A stretch of 64,000 nt of DNA from CBDDLD01 sp965230605 (lineage in GTDB: Bacteria; Bacteroidota; Bacteroidia; Flavobacteriales; Flavobacteriaceae): contig CBDDLD010000004.1 of the NCBI GenBank assembly GCA_965230605.1, positions 3,210,053 to 3,274,052 on the forward strand, written 5' to 3'. The translations under genes and the position numbers were made by a program. The notes under the pieces are model-generated. The model was not told the origin of the DNA. It made no database searches and saw only the letters and a list, made by a program, of their open reading frames with translations. Positions 18,385 through 25,731 of this stretch are shown here, piece after piece (positions within the stretch are counted from its first letter, which is position 1; each line of letters begins with the position of its first letter).

Positions 18385-18635
18385 TACGCATTCAGTTTAG
18401 TGGTTATGATATCTATGGCAGCCTTAACTGTGAGCATATGTTCCATATCTTCATTCTCTAACCGTATATCAAATTCATCTTCGATATCTAAAACAATATC
18501 TACTAAGTTGGCAGAGTTCACTTTTAGGTCATTTACAAAATCTGTGTCTTCTGATAAGGCTTCATAGGCTTCCTCATCTTGGATGTAGGGTTTGACAATG
18601 GTTTTTAATTTGGAGATTAATACATCTTGGTTCAT
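18384..18635 (-). CDS. Acyl carrier protein of the type III PKS operon
   Basis: Small acidic four-helix carrier of 83 aa. The modified serine is predicted to be S41 in LKVNSANLVDIVLDIEDEF. Primary-metabolism ACPs have DSL at this site; here it is NSA, followed by the usual LVDIVLDIEDEF helix II, so this is a specialised ACP. It probably carries the growing chain made by the adjacent ketosynthase, dehydratase and reductase. It lies 22 bases after the ketosynthase stop and touches the transferase start. Confidence 0.88.
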   Translation of the reverse strand: MNQDVLISKLKTIVKPYIQDEEAYEALSEDTDFVNDLKVNSANLVDIVLDIEDEFDIRLENEDMEHMLTVKAAIDIITTKLNA

Positions 18636-18657
18636 AGCTCATTTTTACACTATAAAG

Positions 18658-19932
18658 TTACGCTTTATAATGCTTAAATAAAACACAGGCATTTACATCA
18701 CCAAAACCAAAACTAGCCTTGGCTATGATATCAAAATCTAGTTGTTTTTCTGATGTAGGGATGCATTCAGAGTTTATTAATTCCTCTATTTCCGGGTGAA
18801 TGTCTTCACAGTTTATATTAGGTGCAACAAACTGATCTTTAAGTTGAATAACACTAGCAATACATTCTATAGATCCGGCTGCCGCTAAACAATGTCCAAT
18901 AGTAGACTTAGTGGCATTAATATATGGAAAAGCTTTCCCCGACCTGCCAAGGGCTTTCGTCCAGTTTTCAATTTCTAAAGCATCCTTAGTTGTTGCAGTT
19001 AAGTGGCCATTAATAACTTTTATTTCATCTCTATGCACGCCAGAATTTATAATCGCATTCTTTATACACTTCTGCACAGCTTCAGCATTAGGTGCTGTAA
19101 TTGTACCTCCTTGCCGCTGACCCCCAGAGTTAATCTCCCCTCCTAAAACCTCAGCATAAATAGTAGCACCTCGGTTTAATGCACTATCTAATGACTCTAG
19201 CACTAGTGCTCCAGCACCGCTCCCCGGAACAAAACCAGATGCCGTAGCGCTTAATGGTCTAGATCCTTTTTGAGGCGAATCGTTATGTTTATAAGTCATT
19301 ACCCGCATAGCATCAAAACCACCCCAAATATAGGGGCCGCTATCACTACAACTCCCTACCAGCATACGCTTAGCTTTACCAGATTGAATACGATCAAAAC
19401 CCATAATTAGACCCTCTGTTCCTGTACTACAAGCCGATGAGTTTGTGGTCACCTGATTACCTAATCCTAATTTCCCTCCTAAATAGGCACTTATGCCACT
19501 GGCCATAGTTTGTATAACAACATTACTCCCTAAACGTCTCACATTGTTTTCATCTAATTTGTATATGGCCTCTCTGAACTTATCAACGCCAGAGGTCCCT
19601 GTCCCAAAAATTGTTCCGGAATCGTAATCTAATTCATCTGAAGCATCAAGATAAAGCCCAGCATCTTTCCATGCATCAATTCCGGCAATGCATCCATATA
19701 GAATGCCCGAGCTATCAAAACCTCGAAGCTCTAATTCACTGAAATAATTCCGTTTTAGTTCTTTAGAAATTTCTGGCATACCCCCAATTTGACATGAAAA
19801 ACCCAGGTCTTTAAGCTGCTGGAAAAAGCGAATTCCTGAATACCCATTTCTGAGTGCTAATGTAAATGCATCAATACCAACTCCATTAGGAGCTACAACG
19901 CCTATACCGGTTATGACCACACGTTTATTCAT
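18658..19932 (-). CDS. Beta-ketoacyl-ACP synthase (KAS I/II, FabF-like)
   Basis: Condenses acyl chains with malonyl-ACP. The thiolase-fold triad is visible: C168 in TNSSACSTGTEGL, H310 in INGHLTATTKD and H347 in TKSTIGHCLAAAG. The 424-aa length is normal. The second motif is unusual: FabF enzymes have NAHGTST, whereas here Leu replaces the Gly after the histidine. All catalytic residues are kept, so the enzyme is predicted to be active, but with a changed pocket. It overlaps the dehydratase gene by 8 bases. Its role is probably to build the acyl starter for the type III PKS. Confidence 0.9.
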   Translation of the reverse strand: MNKRVVITGIGVVAPNGVGIDAFTLALRNGYSGIRFFQQLKDLGFSCQIGGMPEISKELKRNYFSELELRGFDSSGILYGCIAGIDAWKDAGLYLDASDELDYDSGTIFGTGTSGVDKFREAIYKLDENNVRRLGSNVVIQTMASGISAYLGGKLGLGNQVTTNSSACSTGTEGLIMGFDRIQSGKAKRMLVGSCSDSGPYIWGGFDAMRVMTYKHNDSPQKGSRPLSATASGFVPGSGAGALVLESLDSALNRGATIYAEVLGGEINSGGQRQGGTITAPNAEAVQKCIKNAIINSGVHRDEIKVINGHLTATTKDALEIENWTKALGRSGKAFPYINATKSTIGHCLAAAGSIECIASVIQLKDQFVAPNINCEDIHPEIEELINSECIPTSEKQLDFDIIAKASFGFGDVNACVLFKHYKA

Positions 19933-20371
19933 GAGTAGGTTTTAAAATTCCGGAGATTACACCTCTAGCAACTAATTTATCTTTAGAATTATACATCTGT
20001 ACTTTGCATTTTAGCTTATTGAATCGGAAGACTTCTTTTTCTGAAACCACTCTTACGCTCTCTCCCGGAAATACCGGAATGTAAAAATCTATATGATGAG
20101 AAGTTAATGCAATTTGAGGTTTATGTTTCATGTCTAGTTCATCACCTGCTAAGAATATCCCCAAGCAGACAACACCTATCTGTGCCATACATTCTGTAAG
20201 AATAACTCCCGGAGTCAAAGGCTTTTCTTTAAAGTGTCCTTTGTAGAAGTATTCGTTCTCTTTAAATGAATAAATCCCTGTGATACCTTCTGCTGATACA
20301 TGTTCAATGTCATCTACAAAGAGAAAAGGCTCTGTATAAGGAAGTAATGATATGATGTTTTCTGTATTCAT
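19925..20371 (-). CDS. 3-hydroxyacyl-ACP dehydratase (FabZ-like hotdog protein)
   Basis: A 148-aa single hotdog domain. The FabZ active-site helix is clear: H46 in YKGHFKEKPLTPGVILTE and E60 in the same stretch, followed by CMAQIG. LLPYTEPFLFVDDI matches the FabZ N-terminal substrate region. It removes water from 3-hydroxyacyl-ACP in chain elongation. It directly follows the SDR stop and overlaps the ketosynthase start, in the middle of the operon. Confidence 0.88.
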   Translation of the reverse strand: MNTENIISLLPYTEPFLFVDDIEHVSAEGITGIYSFKENEYFYKGHFKEKPLTPGVILTECMAQIGVVCLGIFLAGDELDMKHKPQIALTSHHIDFYIPVFPGESVRVVSEKEVFRFNKLKCKVQMYNSKDKLVARGVISGILKPTHE

Positions 20372-21169
20372 CTAACTTAAATGTTCACCTCCGTCCACAG
20401 GTATAATAGCTCCGGTAATCCAACGGGCTTCGTCTTTTGACAATAAGTAGACCACATTGGCAACATCTTCCGGTAGTGTTAATCTATGGTGTGGGTTTCG
20501 TTTTAAAGCAAAAGCTTTCAATTTTTCATTTCCAGGAATCATTCTCAAAGATGTTGTATCTGTTATTCCTGCCTGTATGCAGTTAGCTTTTATACCATAT
20601 GGAGCAAATTCCATAGCGATACTTCGTGTAATAGCTTCTAGGGTTACTTTTGCTGCTGAAACCGCTGCATAATACTTCAATGCTTTTGTATTACCTTCAC
20701 TTGTAAAGCTTATTACTCTGGCATCTTCTGCATAACATTGCCCTTCGTATAATGCTTTTGTCCAATCGTACAAGCTGACACCCATTGCATTAATGGTTAA
20801 TCTGAAATCATCATTTTTAAGTGTATTCTCTTTACTAGATACCATGGGTTTTAAGTTTCCCTTTGCTACACTATGAACCAGTGTTCTAATGCGTCCTTCA
20901 TTACCTAAAGCTTGCTGTATTTCGTTTACAACTTTATCTTGATTTTCTTTCTTAAAAGCATCTATATTGAAAGCCTTGAACTTAATCTTGTTGTCTTTTA
21001 TACTTTTAAATTCATTTTGAATTTGACCTTCATGCATTTTAGAACTTCTGTATACTATGCATATATTCATACCGTGAGATGCTAGCTTTTTAGCTGTAGC
21101 CAAGCCCAGACCACTGCTTCCACCTATGATCAATGCCCAATAATTATGTTCTTTAAATTCATTTACCAT
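20372..21169 (-). CDS. SDR-family oxidoreductase, enoyl-ACP-reductase-like
   Basis: A 265-aa short-chain dehydrogenase with nucleotide-binding GGSSGLG at 16-22 and the C-terminal IIPVDGGEHL. The active site reads YYAAVSAAK at 166-174: Tyr167 and Lys174 are separated by six residues, the spacing of enoyl-ACP reductases (FabI/FabL), not the Y-x3-K of ketoreductases such as FabG. It is therefore predicted to reduce the enoyl intermediate left by the dehydratase. If so, the operon lacks its own ketoreductase and must borrow FabG. A ketoreductase role cannot be excluded. It overlaps the PKS gene by 7 bases. Confidence 0.78.
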   Translation of the reverse strand: MVNEFKEHNYWALIIGGSSGLGLATAKKLASHGMNICIVYRSSKMHEGQIQNEFKSIKDNKIKFKAFNIDAFKKENQDKVVNEIQQALGNEGRIRTLVHSVAKGNLKPMVSSKENTLKNDDFRLTINAMGVSLYDWTKALYEGQCYAEDARVISFTSEGNTKALKYYAAVSAAKVTLEAITRSIAMEFAPYGIKANCIQAGITDTTSLRMIPGNEKLKAFALKRNPHHRLTLPEDVANVVYLLSKDEARWITGAIIPVDGGEHLS

Positions 21170-22212
21170 TCTAATAATAGTCTTTGAGCAGAGAATCCGG
21201 GTCCAAAACTCAACATGAGCCCTTTCTCTCCTTTAGGTATATTTCTATCTAAAAATCGTTCTAATACGTACAACACAGTAACACTGCTCATATTACCATA
21301 CAAACGTAAAACAGCTTTAGTGTCGTCTATGTTCTTCCCTAAAATACCAAATAAGGCTTCCACAGTTTGGACAATTTTCTTGCCTCCCGGATGAAATATT
21401 AAATGGTCTATCTCTTCTATTGTTAATTGATTACGTTCTAAAAATGGATGAATAATCTGCGGGAAATGCTTGGCTATGGTTTCTGGTACTGTTTGGTCTA
21501 AGACCATTTGTAACCCTGTGTTTCTAAGTTTAAATCCCATCATGTGTTCTGCATCATAGAAATGATACATAGCATCGTCTTTTATGATAGGGCCTTCTTC
21601 TTTGTGAGATGATAAAATAGCACATGCTGCTCCATCTCCAAAGATTGCTGCACTCACGATATTTACCATAGAAAAGTCTTCTAATTGAAATGTTGCTGTA
21701 GGCGATTCTACTGCGATCACTGCAGCACGCTTGTTTGGATTGGCTTTTAGAAAATTATTAGCATATATCATTCCCGAAATTCCTGCAGCACAACCCATTT
21801 CTGTAACGGGAAGACGAACAATGTCTTGCTTCATGTTTAATCTGTTGATGAGATAAGCATCTAGTGAAGGAATCATAATTCCAGTACAGCTCACTGTAAT
21901 TATATAATCTATATCTGTTGGTGTGAGTTCTACTTTTTTTAATGCAGATTTGAGTGCTTCTTCCGCCAACTCGATAGATTCTTTAACATAAATGTCGTTT
22001 TTAGCTTCAAAAGAGGTATTCCTAAATACCTCATCAGCATCCATAATTGAATATCTTCTATCTACGGCTGCATTCTCAAATATTTTAAGGACTTTTCTTT
22101 TAAAGCGATCATCTTGTCCTTCTAACCAATTTTCAACATATGGTAGTATTTCTTCAGTCCTTCTGGTATACTGAGGTAATTGTTTTGCTATGGAGATTAT
22201 ACTAACTGCCAT
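21163..22212 (-). CDS. Type III polyketide synthase (chalcone/stilbene synthase family)
   Basis: A 349-aa homodimeric ketosynthase that extends a CoA or ACP starter with malonyl-CoA and cyclises the product to pyrones, resorcinols or phloroglucinols. The Cys-His-Asn triad is intact: C141 in TEMGCAAGISG, H274 in LIFHPGGKKIV and N307 in LYGNMSSVTV. The C-terminal GFGPG-type loop reads SFGPGFSAQRLLL. The neighbours (fatty-acid-like enzymes upstream of it in metabolism, a methyltransferase and an FAD monooxygenase-like gene) suggest a long acyl starter and an alkylresorcinol, alkylpyrone or derived quinone. The chemical product cannot be read from the sequence. Confidence 0.93.
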   Translation of the reverse strand: MAVSIISIAKQLPQYTRRTEEILPYVENWLEGQDDRFKRKVLKIFENAAVDRRYSIMDADEVFRNTSFEAKNDIYVKESIELAEEALKSALKKVELTPTDIDYIITVSCTGIMIPSLDAYLINRLNMKQDIVRLPVTEMGCAAGISGMIYANNFLKANPNKRAAVIAVESPTATFQLEDFSMVNIVSAAIFGDGAACAILSSHKEEGPIIKDDAMYHFYDAEHMMGFKLRNTGLQMVLDQTVPETIAKHFPQIIHPFLERNQLTIEEIDHLIFHPGGKKIVQTVEALFGILGKNIDDTKAVLRLYGNMSSVTVLYVLERFLDRNIPKGEKGLMLSFGPGFSAQRLLLEW

Positions 22213-22923
22213 TTATTTCAATATTAACCATTGATACCTGAAGGCCCACTTCCAGTAGATTTCAGATCTTAGATTTAGTTCGTTTGCAAATGCTTTTAAC
22301 TCTTTGCGTTTAAAAGCTCTTAAGATAGATGTTAGACCATCTTGTTTTATCATAGTATTAGTAATGGTAACACTTAAAAGCTTAAACAAATAATAGGCTA
22401 AACGGTGTCTGTGCAAGTCATTAATTACAATTCCTAAGTTACTGTTATTTGAAAGCACTGTCAATAATTGTTTGATTTCTTTTTCGTTAAAATGATGTAA
22501 GAATAATGTTGCTAAAACAATATCATAGTTCTCACCTTTAAATTCTTCAGAGAAAATGTCTATGTTCTTATAGCTAATTTCATGATAGTCTTCAGACAAA
22601 GTTTTAGCATAGTTTATAGCATCTTTATTGGCATCGATCCCTATGAGATTAAATTTATAATTCCTCTTACGGCCAAAATCTGCTACTAATCGTAGCATAT
22701 CACCATGACCACAACCCAGATCGACAATCGAGATTTCATTTTGCTTTGGTGTATTATTTAATACTCTTTTTATGCCATTTATGGTTACCGAATTACCTCC
22801 AAGCCATTTATTAATTCGTCCAAGCTTGTTCAATGTATCTCTTAAGAGATCTCCACCCATTGAAAAATCATCCATGATCTCTTTATCCTTACTTCTATAT
22901 GTCGTATCTACTAACCATTTCAT
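22213..22923 (-). CDS. SAM-dependent methyltransferase
   Basis: A 236-aa class I methyltransferase. The SAM-binding motif I is VDLGCGHGDML, the acidic motif II residue lies in LIGIDANKDAI and motif IV in YDIVLATLFLHHF. It is predicted to O- or C-methylate the aromatic or pyrone ring made by the adjacent PKS, as SrsB and BpsB do in the Streptomyces and Bacillus type III PKS operons. It overlaps the FAD gene by 4 bases and directly abuts the PKS start. Confidence 0.87.
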   Translation of the reverse strand: MKWLVDTTYRSKDKEIMDDFSMGGDLLRDTLNKLGRINKWLGGNSVTINGIKRVLNNTPKQNEISIVDLGCGHGDMLRLVADFGRKRNYKFNLIGIDANKDAINYAKTLSEDYHEISYKNIDIFSEEFKGENYDIVLATLFLHHFNEKEIKQLLTVLSNNSNLGIVINDLHRHRLAYYLFKLLSVTITNTMIKQDGLTSILRAFKRKELKAFANELNLRSEIYWKWAFRYQWLILK

Positions 22924-24056
22924 ACAGCTTTCATAGGTTTTCCATGCGTTAGTTTTATGAGCTTAATTAAAGCGGTAGGCCATGTTCTGAGTAAAAATAA
23001 CACTGGTGGAGTGAGCCATGATTGCCTAAATAAGTAATCGATAATTCGCCCTGTTTTTAGCCTTAAGCGAAATGTTTTTTCCCAAGCATTTTTATAGCGC
23101 TCTTCCATTACTAATCTTGTCATTCTTCCTTCAAGATATTCAATAATGTGCTCTGAAGCTATTTTTGCACTTCGTATTGCCATAGCCATGCCATTACCAC
23201 AAAGTGGGTGAATCATCCCTGCAGAATCTCCACACATTATTATATGATCTTCTACAGGTGTTTTTATCTCAAATGATATTTGGCTGATGGTTAAGGGCTT
23301 TTCAAACTGAGGCTTACTATTTTGAATAAGCTCTTTTAATGCCTCATTTTTAAACAGGATGACTTCTTTAAATTGCTCTAAATTTTTGTATGTTTTAAAC
23401 CTTTTATAGCTCGAAATATAACATACATTAATAATATCATCCTCTACTTTTGAAACCCCACAATACCCCCCTTGAAAATTATGTAATGCAACTTTATCCT
23501 TGTTAAAACCACCTTTCATGTGAAGCTTTACAGCTAAATAAGGGGAATGCTTTTGTATGAATTTTCGTTTAAGTGATACATCTATGTTGGAGCGTTTCCC
23601 AAATGCGCCTATAACACATTTACACTTATATTTGAATTTGGATTTGGTAACTATGGTGAACTCCTCTTCTATGAAATTGATCTCAACAACTGTATTTTTT
23701 TCAACCTTAGCACCGAGTTTTTTTGCTAATACCATGAGTTCGTAATCCATAGTATATCGACTTAAACCAAACCCTCCTAGAGGCAGTTTAGTTGTAATGG
23801 TTTTATTGTTTACTGTTGTGAGTTCGAATTCTGAAATGTTCTGAGCTCCGTGTTCAAATGGATTGAAGCCTAATGATTTTAGATATGGTAAAACTTCGTT
23901 AGAAACATATTCGCCACAAACTTTATGCTTGGGGAATTGGCTTTTCTCAAGAACTAGAATCTTATATCCTTTTTTTGACAAATGAATTGCTGCTGTAAGT
24001 CCTGATAATCCGCCACCAACACATATAACATCATAATATGCTTCTTCAGAATTCAT
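22920..24056 (-). CDS. FAD-dependent monooxygenase/geranylgeranyl-reductase-like flavoprotein
   Basis: A 378-aa flavoprotein with the N-terminal dinucleotide fold VICVGGGLSGLTAAIHL, EKSQFPKHKVCGEYVS and the C-terminal FAD motif CGDSAGMIHPLCGNGMAMAI. This combination is shared by aromatic ring hydroxylases and geranylgeranyl reductases. Between the YceI and methyltransferase genes it is a good candidate for ring hydroxylation or quinone formation, the role of SrsC in Streptomyces. Saturation of a lipid tail is the alternative. A short C-terminal hydrophobic patch suggests membrane association. Confidence 0.85.
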   Translation of the reverse strand: MNSEEAYYDVICVGGGLSGLTAAIHLSKKGYKILVLEKSQFPKHKVCGEYVSNEVLPYLKSLGFNPFEHGAQNISEFELTTVNNKTITTKLPLGGFGLSRYTMDYELMVLAKKLGAKVEKNTVVEINFIEEEFTIVTKSKFKYKCKCVIGAFGKRSNIDVSLKRKFIQKHSPYLAVKLHMKGGFNKDKVALHNFQGGYCGVSKVEDDIINVCYISSYKRFKTYKNLEQFKEVILFKNEALKELIQNSKPQFEKPLTISQISFEIKTPVEDHIIMCGDSAGMIHPLCGNGMAMAIRSAKIASEHIIEYLEGRMTRLVMEERYKNAWEKTFRLRLKTGRIIDYLFRQSWLTPPVLFLLRTWPTALIKLIKLTHGKPMKAV

Positions 24057-24569
24057 TTAAAATTCGTGTTGATGCCTTACTGTTATCTTCACCGTTTTAC
24101 TCATTACAAGGCTACCACCACCAACACCGTAATCTTTTCTGTTTATTTCAAAATAGGTTTCAATAGTTGCCTTGTTTCCATTCTTTAAAACCGAAATAGG
24201 GATATCAACTGTTTTACTTTTTCCTTTTATGGTAAGTTTAGCTTTTAGCTCATAGCGATCCGAGGTTTGCTTTTTGAGTTCAATAGTTTCTAGTATAATA
24301 TTTTGATACTTTTCAGCATAAAAATAATCTTCTTCAAGTATATGCTTGTCACGCTTTTCTATTCCTGTCTCAATAGATTTAACATCTACACGTGCATTCA
24401 CTTTTTTTAAGTTGCCCTCAGTGTCAAAATCGACATCAATTGTATAAGTATTGAAATGTCCATCGACATTAACACCTAGATTTCTGATCTTAAAGTTAAT
24501 TTGGGCCTGGCTGAAAGAGAAAGTCAGCAGACTACTAATTATTAGTATATAATTTAAATTCTTTTTCAT
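24057..24569 (-). CDS. YceI-family periplasmic lipid-binding protein (operon member)
   Basis: A 170-aa protein with a signal peptide (MKKNLNYILIISSLLTFSFS, then QAQ). The YceI pattern follows: DVKSIETGIEKRDKHILEEDYFYAEKY in the middle and KLTIKGKSKTVDIPI after it. YceI proteins are lipocalin-like beta barrels that bind polyisoprenoid or other long amphiphiles. It overlaps the upstream flavoprotein gene by four bases and abuts the next, so it is translated with the PKS operon and may carry the lipid product or a precursor through the periplasm. Confidence 0.85.
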   Translation of the reverse strand: MKKNLNYILIISSLLTFSFSQAQINFKIRNLGVNVDGHFNTYTIDVDFDTEGNLKKVNARVDVKSIETGIEKRDKHILEEDYFYAEKYQNIILETIELKKQTSDRYELKAKLTIKGKSKTVDIPISVLKNGNKATIETYFEINRKDYGVGGGSLVMSKTVKITVRHQHEF

Positions 24570-25675
24570 TCTATTAAATTTGCGAGTTCAACACCTATAG
24601 TACTACCTATAGCCACACCCATTCCTCCTAAACGAACACCACAATAAACATGGTTAGAAAGGGCTTTTACAATAGCTTTTTTTTGAGGCCCAACACCCAT
24701 TATACCACTCCAACGGTGTTCGACTTCAAATATTTTGTTTGGTAAGATTGTGTACTTCAAAATGTTTTCTAGCTCATTTTGAACACGGGACGTGAGTCCA
24801 AAATCCGTTGTTGTTTCTGTTTCAAAATCTAGATTACGTCCTCCACCAAATAGAATCCTATCTCCTATATTTCTAAAATAGTAATACCCTCTATCTAAGT
24901 GAAAGGTACCTTTTATATGTAAATCCCTAATAGGCTTTGTAATCAACACCTGAGCTCTGGCCGGTATAACTTCTTCATCAATTAGTTGATTTGAAAACCC
25001 ATTTGTTGCAATGAAAAGTTTATGTGTACTAAACTCAAAATGATTGGTTTGTAGTCTTACACTATTTACGTTTTCGCTATATGCTATAAGCTTTGTATTG
25101 TTGAGTATTTTAATGCCTACTTTTTGTGCCTTATCTATTAAGGCGCTCATCATTTTTCCGGTATCAATTTGTCCTTCGTATTTATTAAAAGCATAATGGT
25201 CTTTAATATTGTTAAATCCAAATGCATTTGCTTCAAAGTTAAAAACAGAATCATTAAATATTGGACTTAATAATTGGTTAATTTCTCGCATTTGTTCATA
25301 ACAATTATTAAACAATTCATCATCATTAAACAATTCATAACCCCCATACTGTTTGTAGTTAATGGCATCATCCCCTAATAGGCTTCTTAACTGCTGTAAG
25401 CCTCTAATTCGCTTTTCAACTAATTGGTAGACCTCATCTCCGGAATGATTGTTTAAATCCTCTAATAGTTCACTTAAACTTCCAAAACATGCAAATCCTG
25501 CATTTTTAGTACTGGCTCCCTGAGGTAAAAGGCCCTTTTCTATGACTAAAATATTGGCATTAGGATGCTTTTCTTTAAGTTTTAATGCACAGTTTAAGCC
25601 AACGATTCCACTACCAACAATGGTATAGTCTACATTACTAATCCATGATTTTATTTCCCAATACGATAGTTCCAT
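24566..25675 (-). CDS. FAD-dependent oxidoreductase, D-amino-acid-oxidase/glycine-oxidase fold
   Basis: First gene of the PKS operon. The chosen start is ATG 25675 (MELSYWEIKSW, 369 aa). An in-frame ATG 48 bases further upstream would put the N-terminus through a terminator hairpin. The FAD fold YTIVGSGIVGLNCALKL, the DAO motif LPQGASTKNAGFACFG and a C-terminal GVRLGGMGVAIGS are clear. The family oxidises amines or amino acids. Its role here is not obvious: it might oxidise a PKS-derived intermediate or supply an amine-derived building block. Confidence 0.83.
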   Translation of the reverse strand: MELSYWEIKSWISNVDYTIVGSGIVGLNCALKLKEKHPNANILVIEKGLLPQGASTKNAGFACFGSLSELLEDLNNHSGDEVYQLVEKRIRGLQQLRSLLGDDAINYKQYGGYELFNDDELFNNCYEQMREINQLLSPIFNDSVFNFEANAFGFNNIKDHYAFNKYEGQIDTGKMMSALIDKAQKVGIKILNNTKLIAYSENVNSVRLQTNHFEFSTHKLFIATNGFSNQLIDEEVIPARAQVLITKPIRDLHIKGTFHLDRGYYYFRNIGDRILFGGGRNLDFETETTTDFGLTSRVQNELENILKYTILPNKIFEVEHRWSGIMGVGPQKKAIVKALSNHVYCGVRLGGMGVAIGSTIGVELANLIE

Positions 25676-25680
25676 AAATG

Positions 25681-25709
25681 AAAAAAGGCTCCTAAAAATA
25701 AGGAGCCTT
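25681..25709 (-). terminator. Terminator of the first metalloprotease gene
   Basis: On the minus strand AAGGCTCCT and AGGAGCCTT form a perfect 9-bp stem, ending in six T at 25686-25681. The ATG of the next operon gene begins only six bases after the T tract. Confidence 0.9.
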
Positions 25710-25731
25710 ATATTAATTTTCAATTATATCA

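Noticed and set aside
15563..25675. Flexirubin or aryl polyene cluster
   Set aside because: The ACP, ketosynthase, dehydratase and MMPL genes resemble those clusters. However, no ammonia lyase, DarA/DarB-type genes or multiple ketosynthases are present, and a type III PKS is the core enzyme.
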